Below, in pieces: positions 10,708 to 21,715 of a DNA stretch of 64,000 bases. The notes under the pieces are model-generated. The model saw only the letters and a program-made list of their open reading frames with translations. It had not been told where the DNA came from and searched no databases. Within the stretch, counting starts at the first letter, position 1. Each line of letters begins with the position of its first letter. The DNA lies in the NCBI GenBank assembly GCA_015680685.1, contig MNCI01009225.1, forward strand, positions 56,699 to 120,698, read 5' to 3'. Both the position numbers and the translations under genes were made by a program. This stretch comes from Gnetum montanum. Taxonomy: Eukaryota > Streptophyta > Gnetopsida > Gnetales > Gnetaceae.

Positions 10708-13700
10708 ATGGCCCCTAAACATGGATAGCAAGGACGACCCTCTCAAGGTGTGTCCAAATGATCAAGGAGAGGCAGAGGCTAGGAATCTCCTGAGGAACAT
10801 ACAAAATAGGAGGCACAATCATTCAGCATCCATCAAGAGCCTCCTGTTACTATGTAATCAAGATAGGCTAAAAGAGGAGCCGCTAAAGCACTTGAATAAG
10901 GACAACATCTCATGTTGTCCCCGAATGTGTTCAGCCAATCCACAAAAGGTCCACGTCAGTAGCCGTGATTGTGGAACTCAAATTTGGACCTTTCACTGAG
11001 TTTGCTCTTAAAGTAGTCAGGGACCAACTCAAAGGATCCCCATTATGGCCTATTGATGAAGTGTTAAGTAGTCAATGCATTGACTGGGCCGCATATACAG
11101 GGCCCCATATACGCAACCACATCGATGCGGCCCTGTCGATGCATCTGTCCATGTGTCTATGTGGCCTCGTTTACGTAGTGCCTATTCTAGCCTATAAATA
11201 AGTGTGCTTCTGCCACACGTAGGTATCTTTTTTGTAGTTGTAGCAAAGAACTTGCAGTCTGTTTCCATGAGAGTTAGAATATTTTCCAAGTGCTCATAGT
11301 AGGTATGAGAAAGATGTCCGACTCTTTATGCGAGCACTAATGTACCTGAGCCCATTGGTGTGATTGACAATAAAGACGAGTTTTTCAAGCATTTCTTGTA
11401 GCAATTGGACTTAGTCATTTAAGCATTTAATAGTTTAATATTTCTATGCTTTAATAATTCCTTAAGTTTTTATTGTTATCACTTTAATCGTCATTGCTCT
11501 TTTATAGCTTGTAAAAACCATAAGTATGACCATCTTGAACGTAAACCTAACACTTGGCAACCTAGTGATGCTTAACATCTGGTAACCCAATAGTGCTTAG
11601 GGGATGCTCAGGATGTGCATGGAAGATGGAATTAGATACTTATGCTAGGAAGAGTTAAGAGATAGATTAGGATAATTATAGATTACGTAATATTCCATTC
11701 CTTAAATTTCATTTCAAGGATTAGAATTTAGAAGATAAAAAGAAAAAGCCATAAAAATCATTTTCCTCAATCTCACTTAACCATCGTAATCAGAACATCA
11801 TAAGTGAGGTTGGGAAGACAATGATCATTCTAACACAAGGTTTTACTAGTTAGGGTTTGGTGTATGCACAGTGCTTACAGTCTATGGAATTTGACCGAGT
11901 CGCATGTGAACGTCCATGATTTGCATGGTTGGGCATAGGGGTACCTAGCCACTCATCGTCTATCCTCTCTGAAAGTGGTTCTTGGTACTTGGGAGAGATG
12001 TACCAATTTTGGCACAATAAAGAAGAAGGCACCATAGTTGATATTGGTGGTGTTTCTATAGATTTCTCTACCAAAGCCATTTTAGAAGTGTTAATTCTTT
12101 CAAATACAGGGCCAAAAGTTGCTCACCTACCCACTCGCTCCGATGCTAATGTGAAAAAAATTTGATTGAAAAGAGCGTATGGCAAGGACAACAAGGTGTA
12201 TGGAGAGTTGACCTTAGATGAGAGGATCTATTTCAAGAGCTGTACTTATCACATCTTCCCCAAAAAAGGATTGAATAGAATCTCCATGTATGTGGCCAAA
12301 GGAAGTGCTATATTGATGGGCAAGGTTAATGCTAACCTACCCCATTTGTATCTGACAGAGTTTCTAAGGTGCTTTGAGGAACACAAGATAAGGAAGTTCG
12401 CATTGCCCTTCTCCTATATCATTAGGAAGTTATGTCGGTGTGTTGAAATTCTGTACATAATGATGTCCCTAGAAGAGCCTAAAATGCTTCGTTTGCTGAA
12501 TTGCTAAAGCCACCAGCCCCAAGGAAAAGTGTTGGTGAGAAAATGGAGCCAAAACAAGAACAAATGATGGGGCCCACTGTAACTCAAACTATAGGGCCTA
12601 GCCAACTTCCAAGCACAAGGCCTAGCCAACAACAAGAAGTAAGGCCCAGCACACACTAGCAAGATCAATCGTCACCACCATGGTAGGATTATTAACCATC
12701 AATGAGCCATCTTAGGGCCATCATTGAGATGGTTAGTTGGGGGAAGTTGTGATGATGTCAATCTCTTTTGGATCATCGATGATGCTATATAATCCACAAT
12801 CTCCATTAACTACGCATGGGATGAGGTGTTAATCCAAATATGAGAAGGGGGGTTACACTAGTTGCAACAGATCTTGGAAAACGTTGCATCCTTTTAGGTG
12901 TAATTGGAAATTGGTGAAGGTGCCATAGTTTTGATCATGTGGCACTAAGATGCAATGGGATCCATAGAAGTGGTCACGAGCCACATAAAGGAATCATTCA
13001 ATGTCTCTATTGTGCCACTGGCAAACTTTACAAGAGCACATGATGCTCAAACCTTGGTTGGTCCTTCGATGACTCCTGCAAAGCATGAGGATGTTCTCAA
13101 TCAGTTGTTGCAGATAGGACAAGTAATGATGTCCTTGTTTGACATCCCACCAAGATGTCACAGCAACTCAAGTAGACCTCATCTTCACCAAAGAGAAGCT
13201 GGTTATGGTAGAGATTAGGGTCAAGCATGCAAAGGCATAGTTGAAAAGATTCCAAGAGAGGCTCACCACCCTGTAAGTTGCACAGTAGGACCCATCTCAA
13301 TTTATCCCCATAGACCAATTAAATTTTTTCAAGACAGAGTAACTTACTAAATTGTTGGCAGAAAATAAGAAAGTCATGAAGGAAAAAGAGAAGGTCAATT
13401 GGGATGCTTCCAAGGAACAAGCATAGACATATGCGCATGCCAAACCACTCAAGGCCTTGTAAGAGGAGAATAAATAGCTTGCCGTAGACAATCTTTGATT
13501 GACCACTATGGGAAAACAAAAGAAGGTTCTTGAAGAAAATTTTTAGTAGTTGCGAGAACAACTGGTCAGGGTCAACTAGGACATAAATTGCTTGGCTAGA
13601 GAAAATCAAACCCTTTCAATGGAGGAGGTACACGCAATTTGTTAAAAGACAACAATTGAAATAAGCACGTGGAAAAATGAGACCAAGCAACATGAAAAGC

Positions 13701-14407
13701 TGAAGGAACACTTCAGGGACCAGGTGGTGATGTACAAGTAAGTAGTTGAAAAAGAAATCCATATGGCCAAGGCCCATATCAACACTATCAGTGCTCAAAA
13801 CACTAATTGGCAGGCCATATTGGATACCTATGCATTTTTCCACCAAGCAGAGCTCAAAAGCTAGAACCTATAGATACAAGATCTTACAGAGTACATGGAA
13901 TTGGCAAACCTGTTGTATGGCAACTTAGCCATGTTAACAGTAGGACACCCAAGAACAAAGCTAGAGAAGCAGGTAGCAACCACCTATGCGAAGTATGAAA
14001 TAGAATTTGTTGAGCACAAGCAAACGCTATAGAAATTAGAAGTGGAAAATTCTAAATTAGAGGTGGTTAAGGCTAGCTACCAGGGATAAAAGGATGTTGT
14101 AGTAGACTTGGCTCAATGGCTTATAGATTACCAGAAATACAAGGACAAGGCCAGAGGTTATGAGGAGGAACAACGACTGTTTATAGCCTGGTATGTCAAG
14201 GCAAATCAAATGTTCCTGCAACTGCCATGTCCATGGAAGGTACTGACTCTATCAAATATTGGAGCATCAACATGGATGGCACAGGACCCTTGAACTAAAG
14301 AGGAAAAGCTCCAAGCGCTTCTTCAAAGCCATCAAATTCCAAAACCTGGAGCACAAGATAAGGGGAAGCAACCCATGGACGAACCACCACCACTAGGAAC
14401 CACATAA
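10708..14407 (+). pseudogene. ORF3 of the 5319 element: globular N-part plus long coiled coil, function unknown
   Basis: It starts with ATGGCCCCTAAACATGG at 10708, matching the start in E1 (minus, 30274). The N-terminal part is cut by a solo LTR (11054-11958); sequence before it ends KGSPLWPI and after it resumes near WYLGEMYQFW. A central block (12166-12507) contains VAKGSAILMGKVNANLP and IRKFALPFSYIIRKLC, recognisable also in E1. From about 13340 to 14250 the product is rich in Lys, Glu and Gln, heptad-like, with YMELANLLYGNLAMLTVG at about 13892-13945, the best shared motif of the family. It ends at TAA 14405-14407. Many stops are present. The N-part faintly recalls the plant domain called 'putative plant transposon protein', but that is a guess. 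Confidence 0.65.
11054..11958 (+). repeat. Solo LTR (family B) inserted in ORF3
   Basis: It begins TGATGAAGTG and ends CACTCATCG. It is flanked by CCTAT (11049-11053) and TCTAT (11959-11963), a 5-bp target duplication with one transition. There is no internal region, so two LTRs of a full element recombined. The U3 (about 11085-11170) holds repeated CGATG and GGCC-type motifs; TATAAATA lies at about 11195 and AATAAA at about 11370. Confidence 0.8.
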
Positions 14408-14562
14408 GTGCCAATAAATTTTGTAATTTTGTGTCTATGTCCTAATTTTATCATATTCAATTCTCCACTGTGGCATGAATAAATTTCTAGTTAGTCAATA
14501 ATCCCATACCGATGAACTATGTGATCAATTAGGCTTGTTCTCATTTTGTTTGACTCAAGAAA

Positions 14563-14587
14563 GAGTTTTCATTCAGTCATGGGGGTA
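14563..14587 (+). promoter_or_regulatory. Extended polypurine tract of the 5319 element
   Basis: GTTTTCATTCAGTCATGGGGGTA directly precedes the 3' LTR in two parts: a pyrimidine-rich box and CATGGGGGTA. The same combined motif precedes the LTRs at 19251 (plus), 27245 (minus) and, with changes, 42089 (minus). It should prime plus-strand DNA synthesis. Confidence 0.65.
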
Positions 14588-15471
14588 TGATGAACCATGA
14601 TTTGTTAGGCTTTGATATCAAACCTGCAATATCAGATCCATGATATCAGGTATGTGATATCGTGGGCTGGCTAACAATATTGGATACACAATATCGTGGT
14701 TCTTGTGTAAGCCTATAAATACCACATTTGGATACACAAGAAAGAAGTAAGTTTTAGAGAGTCAGTAGGTGTATGTGTAGAGTCTTTTTGTTCATTTTTA
14801 TTTCATCTCAACCCTTTCCCCAATGCATGCTCGTAGCATGATGATTGTAATTATATGGAACCTTTATTCGAGTGTGGCATACTTGGACACACACATGACA
14901 AACAATAAAGATCAAGATTACTTCATCATTGTAGCATTCACTTAGTTTTAATTACTTAATCATTATTGTTATTTATTGTTTTCTTAATTAATATTTCTTA
15001 CCCTTCATTTACTATCCCTGTTATTAAATGTTGAATGAGTACGACCTAATCACAAGCATTTAAGTGTGACTACATGGTATCCTAGTAGTGTATCTAGGAG
15101 CGCTCAAGTAATATACGCTTGGTAATCCCAAAGGTAGTAGATGAGGTCCAAGATGTGTACGGATGATTAAGGATGGATGCTCATCACACTTAGGCTAGCG
15201 TAGATTCTCTACTCTTCCCCTCTTAGCCTAAAACAAAGTTATTTTCCATTGCCTCTAGGAGTAGCACTAGTTTAGGACCACATCATATACCTCACTCTAG
15301 ACTAAACCATACATGACAAAGTAAATACTAGTCCACGTGGGAAGACAATGAACTACGATCAATGTGTAATTATCTAGATACCACAACTAGCCTTTCTACA
15401 AAGTTCAACCAGATTGTGCGGAAATGCTCATATTCATATGGTTGAGTGTAGGGGTACCTCGCCACTCATTA
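14588..15471 (+). repeat. 3' LTR (family A) of the 5319 element
   Basis: 884 bp, starting TGATGAACCATG and ending ACTCATTA before the target duplication GCTAT. It carries the same block of GATATC-like motifs (about 14610-14700), TATAAATA at 14715-14722 and the U5 end GGGGTACCTCGCCACTCATTA. It is not affected by N characters and gives the true length of the family A LTR. Confidence 0.88.
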
Positions 15472-16200
15472 GCTATGCAATGGGCTAGATAGTCATATTA
15501 TCAAAATTGGATCCCAAGTTGTAATCTTTTTCTTATATGTAGATGATGTTGCCTTGATCTCCACTATTATAGAAGGTCAAGCTTGCATATCTCAAGGCAA
15601 GATGAATTCTTTAAAGTAGTTCTTGAGAATTTGTGAGATTATGGTTGATATTTTTAAGAGATGAAATAGTTGAAAAAATACAATATCTCTTATAAGGATG
15701 TACAACAAAATCCTAAACACATTCACCAATTAGTCATTAACATAGATGTGGAAGCCAAGAGAATTTTATTTGCACTATATTACATCTCATAAACTAGATG
15801 TAGAAGCTCACTATCTCTCAGCTGCTATTTCAATCAAGTATTAAAATGCAATCAGCAAGTTTCACTTAAGTTCTCATTATCTTAGAATTGGAAGTAGAAG
15901 ATGGATTCAAATCCCATGAGAAGAGTACATTTCTAGGTTGTGTAGATTAGGGGCCCTTAAAGATGAGTTACATGTGTTTCTTTCTTGTGTTGTGACTACC
16001 CATTTGAAATGGGTTTATAATGTTATAGGAAAAAACTTGTATGATTTATTTTTGATATCCATATTAGTGCTTGGTTAATTTATAGAGTCTATTTTTATTT
16101 TTCATAAAAATGTAATACCTATCCAATACATCCTATAGGTCTTTGGATGTAATAAAATTTCATTTCATTTCAATAATGAAACCTTTGATCAATTGCTTCA
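15472..16200 (+). mobile_element. LINE-B copy 1, 3' half
   Basis: This continues LINE-B after the Athila insertion. FLYVDDVALIS near 15525-15560 is the reverse transcriptase active-site box; the usual A before DD is V, explained by one C-to-T change. Around 15900-16000 the C-terminal motif SRLCRLGALKDELHVFLSC is readable, ending with an AATAAAATTTCATTT tail near 16150. It is nearly collinear with 20995-21715. Confidence 0.75.
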
Positions 16201-17269
16201 TTTTATTTCAATAATAAAAAAAGGACCTTTTAACAAATGTTACCATTCAATATGACTAAAAATCTTAAAATTTAACATCCTAACCTAACTTACCACCCAT
16301 GTGCTACATGGGTGCTCCTTATATCAATAATATCCTAAACTACCTTGTTGGATGGTGTTCTTTCTTGTTCGCTTCACATCAATCATCCTTAATGAGTAAA
16401 ATGGATTAGAGACACCAAGATCTTCATTAATTTAAATATAATACTTCTACTTAAGTTGCTTCTATACAAAAGCACTCATGTACATGGTTTTGATGCAAAG
16501 TTCCAAACATGACAGACTCAAAATAGTTGTTGTTGGAATGGTTACTTCACATGTGGCAAATTCCATCATAAGCAATCAAGAGAGAGAATGTAGAATGCTA
16601 CTTAGAAGTAGTAGAAACTGATGTCATTTTTCTAGAGCCATAATAGAGGGCCCCCAGATGGAAAACTATAAAGGAACTTACCTTAGGTCAAATTGGTGTT
16701 AGGAGATGAACATGTATTACATCCCATGACTGCTTAACATCATCTTAATCGTTCATTTTGAATCAATGTGGATAAGCTTATAACTTGACTTAGTATGTTA
16801 ATGCATGAATGGTGATCTTTGGTTAATGCATGAATGGTGATCTTTGGTTAATGCATGAATGGTGATCTTTGGATGTATCCTAACCTTTTAAATTTTGAAT
16901 AAATGTGGATTAGTTTATGATTTTCTCTAGAACGTTAATGCATGAATACGATTAATTAGCCATGATGATCCTTGGGTGCATGCCATCATACACATAGGCA
17001 TGGTTATGTAAAAGTCAAACAAAAGTGGAAATCTTGTACATCATTTCTCTATAGCCATAATAGAGGGCCCCTGGGACATTAATGCATGAATATGATTGAT
17101 TAGCCATACCAGAGGGCCCCTGGGATGTTAATGCATGAATATGATTAATTAGCCATGATGGTCTTTGGATGCTTGCCATTATACACATAGGCATGGCTAT
17201 GTAAAAGTCAAATAAATGTGGAAATCTTATACCATGCATAACTAGTAAGTCAAAAAAAGTAAATAGAAC
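16201..17269. other. Former upstream flank of an ankyrin gene, repeat-rich (unit 1)
   Basis: This is collinear with 21716-22716 and so belongs to the duplicated unit. It contains a 25-bp tandem repeat (16797-16871) and a duplicated block of roughly 200 bp (about 16940-17240) with recurring TAATGCATGAATA and AGAGGGCCCCTGGGA motifs. Compared with unit 2 it has lost many CG dinucleotides. No coding sequence was seen. Confidence 0.55.
16797..16871 (+). repeat. 25-bp tandem repeat, three perfect copies
   Basis: GTTAATGCATGAATGGTGATCTTTG is present three times in a row at 16797, 16822 and 16847. Unit 2 has a different local duplication at the matching place (about 22225-22440). There are no spacers, so this is a simple tandem expansion. 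Confidence 0.85.
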
Positions 17270-17630
17270 ATGAATTCTTTCATCAAACCTTTGCTAAAGG
17301 CCTAGGGCTAGGATTTAGAGGCTATATATCTATATAGTGTAGATAAACAGGACGCATCCAGTAGTAGTACTCTCTCGAATATGAAGGTGAAAAAGTATTG
17401 CAATGGAGGAATGTAAGATCACAATGGCTAAAATATTTGCTCACTCATGCTGTTGCTATTGAATTAGTTCTAAAAAACATTGTTAAATACTTGTTTCTAA
17501 AGGCCTTGGATGAAGAGGTATATGCAGCATGCTTCCAAGACAAAGATGTTACACTTCTCACATGTCACCTATTGTGTTATTGAAAACCACCTAGCAATGT
17601 GAACTTTGTGGATGCTATTTTAGATTGGCA
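17270..17630 (+). pseudogene. Ankyrin-gene pseudogene, unit 1 (exon 1 start only)
   Basis: The start MNSFIKPLLKA matches unit 2 (MNSSIKPLLKAW) but the Trp codon is a TAG here. A downstream frame (17398-17583) encodes KALDEEVYAACFQDKDVTLL, as in unit 2 and related to the start of the full gene at 24552. Just after this both pseudogenes lack roughly 40 bp that in the full gene encode the first ankyrin repeat, and they leave ankyrin homology near ATGCTATTTTAGATTGG. The fragment cannot make an ankyrin protein. It is more C-to-T decayed than unit 2. Confidence 0.7.
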
Positions 17631-18050
17631 TGGTAAGAATTATATGGAAGATACAAAGTCATCATGATCATGATCCATAATGTATAGTTATATTAATGGA
17701 TGAATGGTACCATCATTCTTAGTAAAGTTCATTTTATCCATCTATTTTTATGATGATGATGGCAAGGAAGATACAAAATCATCATAATCCATAATACATA
17801 GGTGTGTTAAATGATAGATGTTACCATATATTTTTATAGAGACAAATTTTATTTGTGGTTTCATGAGAGTAAATTTGATTGAAAATAAAAATTCATCACA
17901 ATGCATAACTTAAGCTCATTTTATCCATCTATTTTTCATGATAGCAAATTTTGTAAGAGATGTAAAGTTGCTAGAATCTATAACAGCATTAAATGATACA
18001 TTATACCATAGATCTATTTTGTGATGGAAAATCTTGGGGAAAATACAAAG
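17631..18050. repeat. Diverged tandem repeat downstream of unit 1 pseudogene
   Basis: About four loosely conserved units of roughly 100-130 bp recur. Each carries motifs such as TTTTATCCATCTATTTTT, GATACAAAGTCATCAT, TCCATAATGCATA and AATGATAGATGTTACCATA. The same array follows unit 2 (23059-23540). Homology to unit 2 stops near 18050, where ORF3-like retroelement sequence starts. Confidence 0.6.
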
Positions 18051-19019
18051 TTGATGCACAAAAACAACAGATGCAGGAATTCATTCATCAATAGTAGGAG
18101 CAACTTGCTAGGGTAAACACTAAGTTAAGGAAATTGGCTATAAAGAATCAAAATTTGTCTATGGTGGAAGTTTGAGCCTTATGCCAGAAGTCTTCCATTG
18201 AGATTGTTGCCTAGAAGAATGAGGATCTTGAGTTTAAAAGAGTTAAAAATCACTATAGAGACTAGGTTGGCTTGTAGAATGAGGTAAATGAGAAACATAT
18301 TCAAATGGCTAAGGCAAAAGTAAATGAAGCCCTCTAGCAACTCTAACAAGGAAGAAAAATGTGGCATCCCATCATTGATGGAATTGATGCTTATAATAAT
18401 GTAGAGATCAACCTAAAGGAGTTGCAAATTAAAGAAATGATAGAATACATGGAATTGACTAATCTTCGCTATGCAAACCTGGCAATGTTGACTGTTGGAT
18501 AGTCACGATTAGAATTGGAAAAACAAGTGGCTAGTTTGTACTTGTTGTACTAGGCTGAGTTCAAGCACCATAAAGACACCAAGAAAAAGTTTGAGATAGT
18601 AAATGTTGAACTTGAAGTTCTTAGAGCACAATTCATAAATCAACGATCAACTATCGAGAACTTGGCCAAGAAAATGTATGATTACTAGGAGCTAAAAGAA
18701 ATGGTTAAGGTGTTTGACATTAAGCGCAAATAATTTGCTACCTAGTTCATTAATGCCAAGGAGCTATTTCCAACAATTCCTTATGCTTGGGATGTGCCTA
18801 TTCCTACCCACATTGGTGAAGCTGCATGGACGGTGCATGATCCTAGGATTAAGAAGAAGAAAATGAAGGCATTGTTGGATGTCTTTCACCTTTTGCCAAA
18901 AGTTGCAGTAGCAGTAGGACAGCCATAGTGACTTCAACTACCACACATGCCTGAAATCGGTGAAGGTCCTTCAGAACTTCAAAAGCCACAACCACCTAGG
19001 ATTATCTAACCTTCTCCAC
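18051..19019 (+). pseudogene. ORF3 C-terminal coiled-coil fragment of a 5'-truncated Athila-like element
   Basis: The region translates, with stops, to a Lys/Glu/Gln-rich coiled coil that includes YMELTNLRYANLAMLTVG (about 18443-18500), the same signature as in the 5319 element and E1, followed by LEKQVASLYLLY. A C-terminal domain follows: AYAWDVPIPTHIGEAAWTVH, then a Pro-rich tail ending PRII before TAA at 19017-19019. E1 shares DVPTPAHI and the PPPRIV end. The N-terminal part, pol, gag and 5' LTR are absent; the left edge coincides with the end of duplicated unit 1. Confidence 0.7.
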
Positions 19020-19250
19020 CGACTTCATGCCATCAAAGGAACTGCCATCCAATTTTGAAGAGTCATGTCATGGTGTTTAATTTTATGTCATGAACATTAC
19101 AAGTTTTGTAATGTATTGATCTGTACACTCGAGCACTCAGGTTTATTAAGTTAGTTTATTTTTGTTTTGTTAAGAGTAGATCAATAATTCCATACCTTCC
19201 AAATTTTGTAAAGGAACTCAAGGACAAGTTTTCATTCAATCATGGGGGTA
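19020..19250 (+). other. ORF3 3' untranslated stretch and polypurine tract
   Basis: This noncoding stretch ends in GTTTTCATTCAATCATGGGGGTA, the extended polypurine motif shared with the other Athila-like elements, directly before the LTR start at 19251. Confidence 0.6.
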
Positions 19251-20176
19251 TGATGGGTCTCATCGACGCAGCCTCATCAATGCATTGTTTGCTACGTCGA
19301 TGTGGCCTCATTGATGTAGGGTCCATTTTTTTGCTATAAATACATGCTCACTAGCCATATTTCTAGCATCAAATTCATAGTAGTAGCAGAGCTCTTGTTG
19401 TTTGTCTATTTGAAAGTTAGAATATTTTTCTTGAGTGCCCATAGTAAGAGTTATTAAGTGTATGGATCTTTATTCCAACATTATTGTACCTGAGCACGAC
19501 AATGTGTACAACAATAAAGACAAGCTTCTTGATAAACCTTGCAGCATTCTAGATAGTTTAGATATTTATTTATGCATTCAATGTTTTCAATTATTTAATC
19601 AATGTTCCAGTAATTAAGCTAATAAGGTAATTAAGCGAGATAAGCTAAATAGATTAATTACATAAGTATGATTGCTTTGAGCATAACACACATATGCTTG
19701 GTAATCCCAGCAATGTTATTACTTGGTGTGCCCAATAGCATAACACTTGGTAACCCAGCAGTGGATACGTGGGTTCAGGATGTGTATGAAGAGCGGGATT
19801 AGTTGCTTATCTTAGAACTAGTTAGAGACTAGTTAATTAGTTAATCCAATTACTTTTATCTCTCTTGAAACACCAAAATCATAAAACATAAAATGATAAA
19901 AATCATATGCCTCAATTATACTTAACCATACCTTTGTACTTTACAAGTGTAATTGGGAAGACAACAAATGACCTCAGGGTAAGATTCACTTCCTAGAAGA
20001 CTAGTGCATCGGAAACTATAAAGTCCATAGAATTTGATTGGATCGTGCATGAATGCTTTGTAATTTATATGGTTGGGTGTAGGGGTACCTTGCCACTCAT
20101 CAAACCTAGATAGTTTTNATGCATGAATGCTTTGTAATTTGTATGGTTGGGTGTAGGGGTACCTTGCCACTCATCA
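19251..20176 (+). repeat. 3' LTR (family B) with N-flanked duplication
   Basis: It starts TGATGGGTCTCATCG and ends GCCACTCATCA. The U3 has repeated CGTCGATGTGGCC-type motifs (about 19255-19320), with TATAAATA at about 19335. The end occurs twice because 20046-20117 is repeated at 20120-20191 around the N at 20118; the genomic LTR is therefore about 850 bp. It abuts LINE-B copy 2 directly, and no partner LTR or target duplication exists on the left. Confidence 0.78.
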
Positions 20177-20191
20177 AACCCAGATAGTTTT
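20046..20191. other. N at 20118 flanked by a 72-bp direct duplicate (assembly artefact)
   Basis: Bases 20046-20117 recur at 20120-20191 with only a few differences, including the LTR end and the first bases of LINE-B. This is the same pattern as at 5206, 6003 and 6208. Confidence 0.85.
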
Positions 20192-21715
20192 GATAATGTT
20201 TTCATCATAAAGCCTCTTCATCATTTAAGATATTTACTTTATTTTTAATAAGCTATTTATAAGAGAAGATGATAAGTTTACTATTATTGTATAGTAAGCA
20301 CCTCACCAATTTACTTTTGAGGAAGTCATAGAGGGTATTAAAAAGCTAGCATCTAGCAAAGCTGTAAATCTAGATGGTTTATATACAAAATTATTAAAGT
20401 GGGTAGGATCTACTGTTCATAGAAAAATTTGATATAAATTAAATTCAGCAATGGAGTAAGGATTAAATCAACATTGGAAAACTAGTAAAGTTATCATCTT
20501 ATATAAAAAGGGAGGTAAAAATAATTTAAACAATTATTGAATGATTGCTGTAAATAATATTTTTGCTTAGTTATTGGCCACTTTGTCAAACAAGAGAATA
20601 AGTCCTTGAGCTAAAAGTAACTAGGTTAGGACATGGTGTCAAGTAGATTTTAGATAAAATCTATTGATCACTTAGTTACTCTTAAACACTACAGAGAGTT
20701 TGCAAAATTGCCCAATAAAAGAAATTTTATTGTTTCATAAATTTTGTAGAAGAATATGATTTAGTGAGTTGTACAAAACTATGGTTGCACTTGCATAAAA
20801 TTAGCCTCCCTTTAGATTTGAATGTAATAACTTAAAGATTGTATGAGGAAGTGATTATTAAAATTATAGATAGTAATTCAAAGAAATAAATTTCAATTCT
20901 AAAAAAAATTGGAGTTAAACAAGGTTGTCCACTTTTTCCAACTCTCTTTGGTATGTTTATTAATGAAATGTAGGAATGGTTGTGCAATGGGCTAGATAAT
21001 CATGTTATCAAAATTGGATCCTAAGTAGTGAATCTTTTTTTTATATGTAGATGATGTTGTCTTGACCTCCACTATTGTAGAAGGTCAAGCTTGCATATCT
21101 CAAGGCAAGACAAATTCTTTAAAGTAGTTTTTGAGAATTTGTAAGACTATGATTGGTATTTTTAAGAGATGCACTAGTTGAAAAAAATAGAATATCTCTT
21201 GGGAGAATGTGCAACAAAATCCTAAACACATTTGCCAACTAGTCATTAACATAAATGTGGTTTAATGTGGAAGGTAAGAGACAATTTTATTTGCACTATA
21301 TTAGATCTAATAAACTAGATGTAGAAGCTCACTATCTCTTAGCTGCTATTTCAATCAAGTATCAAAATGTTGTTCACAAGTTTCACTTAAGTTCTCATTA
21401 TCTTAGAATTGGAAGTAGAAGATGGATCCAACTCCCTCAAGAACCATACATTTCTAGGTTGTGTAGATTAGGAGCCCTTAAAGATGAGTTACATGTGTTT
21501 CTTTCTTGTATTGTGACTACCCATTTGAGATAGGGTTATAATGTTATAAGAAAAAACTTGTATAATTTATTTTTGATAACCATATTAGTGCTTCATTAAT
21601 TTATAGAGTCTATTTTTATTTTTCATAAAAATGTAATACCTACATAATACATCCTATATGTCTTTGTATGTAATCAAACTTCATTTCATTTCAATAATGA
21701 AACCTTTGACTAATT
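20177..21715 (+). mobile_element. LINE-B copy 2 (non-LTR reverse transcriptase fragment)
   Basis: This copy is collinear with 4472-5318 plus 15472-16200 and is not interrupted by the Athila element, so it shows the empty insertion site. Readable motifs include KLASSKAVNLDGL, GCPLFPTLFGMFINEM (about 20925-20970), a Y-x-D-D region near 21040, and an open stretch 21255-21533 with RSNKLDVEAHYLLAAISIKY and SRLCRLGALKDELHVFLSC. It ends with an A/T-rich tail. It is 5'-truncated by the LTR at 20176. Confidence 0.78.

Larger units (their letters stand above)
5319..15471 (+). mobile_element. Athila-like LTR element with gag and ORF3 but no pol (non-autonomous, TR-GAG-like)
   Basis: The element starts TGATAAACC at 5319 and ends ACTCATTA at 15471. 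It is flanked by the 5-bp target duplication GCTAT (5314-5318 and 15472-15476) inside LINE-B; the second LINE-B copy is uninterrupted at the same place (about 20985), which proves the insertion. Order: 5' LTR, tRNA-Asp-like primer site, gag, a pol-less stretch, ORF3 with a nested solo LTR, polypurine tract, 3' LTR. Without pol it would have to be moved by enzymes of a related element, as known for TR-GAG elements. The LTRs differ by many substitutions, mostly transitions, so the insertion is old. Confidence 0.88.

Noticed and set aside
13097-13846. Several minus-strand ORFs of 69-96 codons within ORF3
   Set aside because: Opposite strand of a Lys/Glu-rich coiled coil gives Leu/Phe/Ser-rich frames by chance.
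15525-15560. YVDD box as evidence for a copia reverse transcriptase
   Set aside because: Neighbouring motifs and the C-terminal Cys-rich end are of LINE type, and Y-A-D-D to Y-V-D-D needs just one C-to-T change.
16797-16871. Three identical 25-bp repeats, CRISPR-like at first sight
   Set aside because: Repeats are contiguous without spacers and the context is plant nuclear DNA.
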